Shown: positions 62,258 through 64,000 of the stretch, piece by piece
How positions within the stretch are numbered: the first letter of the stretch is position 1
Layout: every line of letters starts with the position of its first letter
Source: Viridibacillus arvi
Lineage (GTDB): Bacteria > Bacillota > Bacilli > Bacillales_A > Planococcaceae
DNA: 64,000 bases
Assembly (NCBI RefSeq): GCF_001274945.1
Contig: NZ_LILB01000001.1
Span: 1,335,722-1,399,721, forward strand
Reading direction: 5' to 3'
The notes under the pieces: model-generated
What the model saw: only the letters and a program-made list of their open reading frames with translations
Told to the model about the DNA's origin: nothing
Databases searched by the model: none
Translations under genes and position numbers: made by a program

Positions 62258-62395
62258 TTAACATCTTACATATTTGCGCTTGAAACCAAGCTTTCCCCTA
62301 TCTACTTCCTTTTGAATGCTTTCAAAAGCGTGTAGTTTTTTATTGTACCTTTTGACTTCTGCTAAGATTCGTATTGCTGCTCCATGAAAAGGCAG
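62258..62395 (-). pseudogene. C-terminal gene fragment
   Basis: Forty-five clean codons without a start (ILAEVKRYNKKLHAFESIQK ... GKLGFKRKYVRC-stop), preceded by an in-frame TGA. Basic helical composition typical of a real protein end. Parent not identified. Confidence 0.4.
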
Positions 62396-62450
62396 TCATC
62401 GATTTTATACTTTAAAGCGAAAAATATTACTTGTATTCGGCAATACCTAT

Positions 62451-62654
62451 TTATATTTCCCTAGTTTCTTCCCTTAGCCATCCGCTCTCTTCTTCATTAA
62501 AATAAGGAGCTAGCTTCGTATATACCTCTTGATGATAATTATTTAACCATTGCTTTTCACTCTCTGTTAACATATCTTTATTGATACCTTCAAGGATTCT
62601 TTCATTTCTAACTCTCCATAAAAATATCCTTATGAACAGCGTACTATTGTTCAC
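62451..62654 (-). pseudogene. C-terminal fragment of aminopeptidase P (M24)
   Basis: The last 45 codons (ILEGINKDMLTESEKQWLNN, then YHQEVYTKLAPYF, ending WLREETREI) match the C-terminal end of M24-family X-Pro aminopeptidases, where L-T-x-x-E-x-x-W-x-N-x-Y-H-x-x-V-Y-x-K-L-x-P is conserved. No metal-binding residues are left and the upstream 20 codons are unrelated, so it is a remnant. Confidence 0.65.
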
Positions 62655-62692
62655 ATGGCATTAAGTTTCCGATCCGATTCTTGATGTTCATT

Positions 62693-63640
62693 TTAAAGTA
62701 AAAGATCCAATTCCTTTTCTATTTCCTTATCTTGAATTTGAATATTATCAGATTTACTAAAAAAATTGCTGACTGGCCAGGTATTCTGTAAATATGCATT
62801 GAACGTTTGAATATTCGGTTCTTCTGAACGAAATTTCAAATTAATGGAAGAGGTAACAATCGATTTTGAAGCTTGTTGAAGGATGATAATAGTACCATCT
62901 TTTATTTCATTCTTAATTGCATTTTCGCCTAAAATGCCATATCCAGTTCCATTTAACACTGCCCGCTTAATCATCTCGTCACTTCCGCCAACCATAATCA
63001 TAGAGTGAGGCTTGATTCCTCTTTCTTTGAAAAATTGTTCATTGATATTACTAAAACTGCAATGACGGTCATAGGAGATAAAGGTATCTTCCCGTAGTAT
63101 ATCATGGACACTTTTTCTATTACTGACTTCTGAAGATGCGACCAAAAAAGTATGTTCTTTCTCTAAAAAGGACTCTTTGATATCGCTATCATTACACTCA
63201 TTAGCAATAATTGCAATATCAGCCACATGGTCTCTTACACTTTGGATAGCATGGACGGTATTTAGCGGCAAAAGACTTATTTTCACTTCCGGGTATATTT
63301 CAGTGTATGATTTTACAATAGGTGGAAGATGTTGAGTGCAATAATATTCAGAAGCAGCAATTATAAGAATACCAGTTGGTCCATGTAACTCTTCCATGTC
63401 TCTTTCAATCTCTTCTATAAGGTCAAATAAGTGATTGACATGCCCTTTTAGTTTTTGTCCAGCAGATGTTAACATCGTTTTTTTGCCTACTCTAGTTAAT
63501 AGAGTATGATTCAATTCTTTTTCTAATGATTGTATTTGAATTGAAATAGTAGGTTGTGTATATTTTAATCTTTTGGCGGCCTTCGTCAGATTTAATTCTT
63601 CTGCAACCACTTGAAATGTTTTTAAATTTCTAAGTTCCAT
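62693..63640 (-). CDS. LysR-family transcriptional regulator
   Basis: 315 residues: N-terminal winged helix (LKTFQVVAEELNLTKAAKRL, TQPTISIQIQSLEKELNHTLL) and a C-terminal periplasmic-binding-like effector domain (GPTGILIIAASEYYCTQHLP from about residue 90). GGGAAGTGATG site upstream. A 21-bp palindrome lies 56 bases before the start, probably its own operator. Target genes probably lie outside the window to the right; effector unknown. Confidence 0.9.
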   Translation of the reverse strand: MELRNLKTFQVVAEELNLTKAAKRLKYTQPTISIQIQSLEKELNHTLLTRVGKKTMLTSAGQKLKGHVNHLFDLIEEIERDMEELHGPTGILIIAASEYYCTQHLPPIVKSYTEIYPEVKISLLPLNTVHAIQSVRDHVADIAIIANECNDSDIKESFLEKEHTFLVASSEVSNRKSVHDILREDTFISYDRHCSFSNINEQFFKERGIKPHSMIMVGGSDEMIKRAVLNGTGYGILGENAIKNEIKDGTIIILQQASKSIVTSSINLKFRSEEPNIQTFNAYLQNTWPVSNFFSKSDNIQIQDKEIEKELDLLL

Positions 63641-63695
63641 CTAATCATCACTTCCCCTTCCCCATATTCGAAAAATGTTTAATTTAACCATAGCG

Positions 63696-63716
63696 ATAAA
63701 TCTATAATAGATTTAT
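63696..63716. promoter_or_regulatory. Palindromic operator upstream of the LysR gene
   Basis: ATAAATCTAT-A-ATAGATTTAT, a perfect 10-1-10 palindrome containing a T-N11-A LysR box; position fits autoregulation and control of a divergent gene beyond the right edge. Confidence 0.6.
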
Positions 63717-64000
63717 TGCCATGGGATCTTACTTCTATTATAAATTACCAATTCTTCTACTTCCATTTGTTCATTTTATATTGGAAAATTTAACACTGAT
63801 GCAAGGATATTTTATTAGATATTTTAGAAATTCACTTTCTTAATTAATCATCCTATTAAGACTCTTTACATAATCGTATTCTATAATTATGGCATGTTAT
63901 TTTACGAGAGAATCATATTCTTTGTTCTTTATTAGTGGACGCTCTAATAATATCTCTCCAAATAGAGAACCTATAAGAGTTACTGCGATTTGAGCGGTTT
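63717..64000. other. Right-edge intergenic sequence
   Basis: No ORF with a ribosome site is seen in the last 280 bases on either strand; it probably belongs to the promoter or spacer of the next gene. Confidence 0.4.

Overview
The window comes from an AT-rich, endospore-forming Bacillales chromosome. Gene order (yqj/yqi block, bkd operon, spo0A-spoIVB-recN-argR-tlyA-dxs-ispA-xse-folD-nusB) and the protein sequences fit the Lysinibacillus / Solibacillus / Viridibacillus / Rummeliibacillus group; the genus is an inference. No rRNA, tRNA or CRISPR array was found.

Layout. 0.1-5.1 kb: cheW, an M20 peptidase, then acyl-CoA carboxylase beta subunit and methylmalonyl-CoA epimerase, with a 30-codon prli42-type miniprotein gene divergent to them. 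A GNAT gene and a hairpin-rich stretch split this block. 5.2-17.3 kb: an accessory island inserted in the otherwise conserved yqj cluster. Its left part is a run of very small genes with their own terminators, a sigma-B-type stress membrane gene, and fragments including a multicopper oxidase. Its right part is a decayed prophage (DUF3954, RusA, C5 methyltransferase fused to an SSB tail, XRE repressor tail, ImmA/IrrE, tyrosine integrase), nearly all interrupted by stops, frameshifts or deletions. The integrase remnant runs antisense into the 3' end of yqjA.

17.2-35.3 kb: core metabolism on the minus strand. yqjA, brxB, meaB-mutB-mutA, then bcd-lpdV-bkdAA-bkdAB-bkdB under the sigma-54 activator BkdR, with a textbook -24/-12 promoter and putative BkdR operators. 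Branched-chain amino acids are oxidised by Bcd and the Bkd complex to acyl-CoAs; propionyl-CoA from valine and isoleucine can pass through the carboxylase, epimerase and mutase to succinyl-CoA. yqzF, a glycerophosphodiesterase and a FapA/DUF342 protein follow.

36.1-40.7 kb: a 4.5-kb integrative element inserted exactly at the 3' end of spo0A, bounded by 73-bp perfect direct repeats of the last spo0A codons. It carries an apparently intact tyrosine integrase, two HTH genes, a small membrane protein and several broken genes. It separates spo0A from its probable native terminator. This is the most unusual feature of the window.

40.6-51.9 kb: spo0A, spoIVB, recN, argR, tlyA, dxs, ispA, xseB, xseA, folD, nusB, in the usual Bacillus order. 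52-64 kb: mixed accessory genes: a Gfo/Idh oxidoreductase, an alpha/beta-type SASP with a sigma-G promoter, an MFS exporter, HEAT-like proteins, ahpC-ahpF with a PerR-like box, truncated gene remnants around ahpCF, and a LysR regulator with a 21-bp palindrome upstream.
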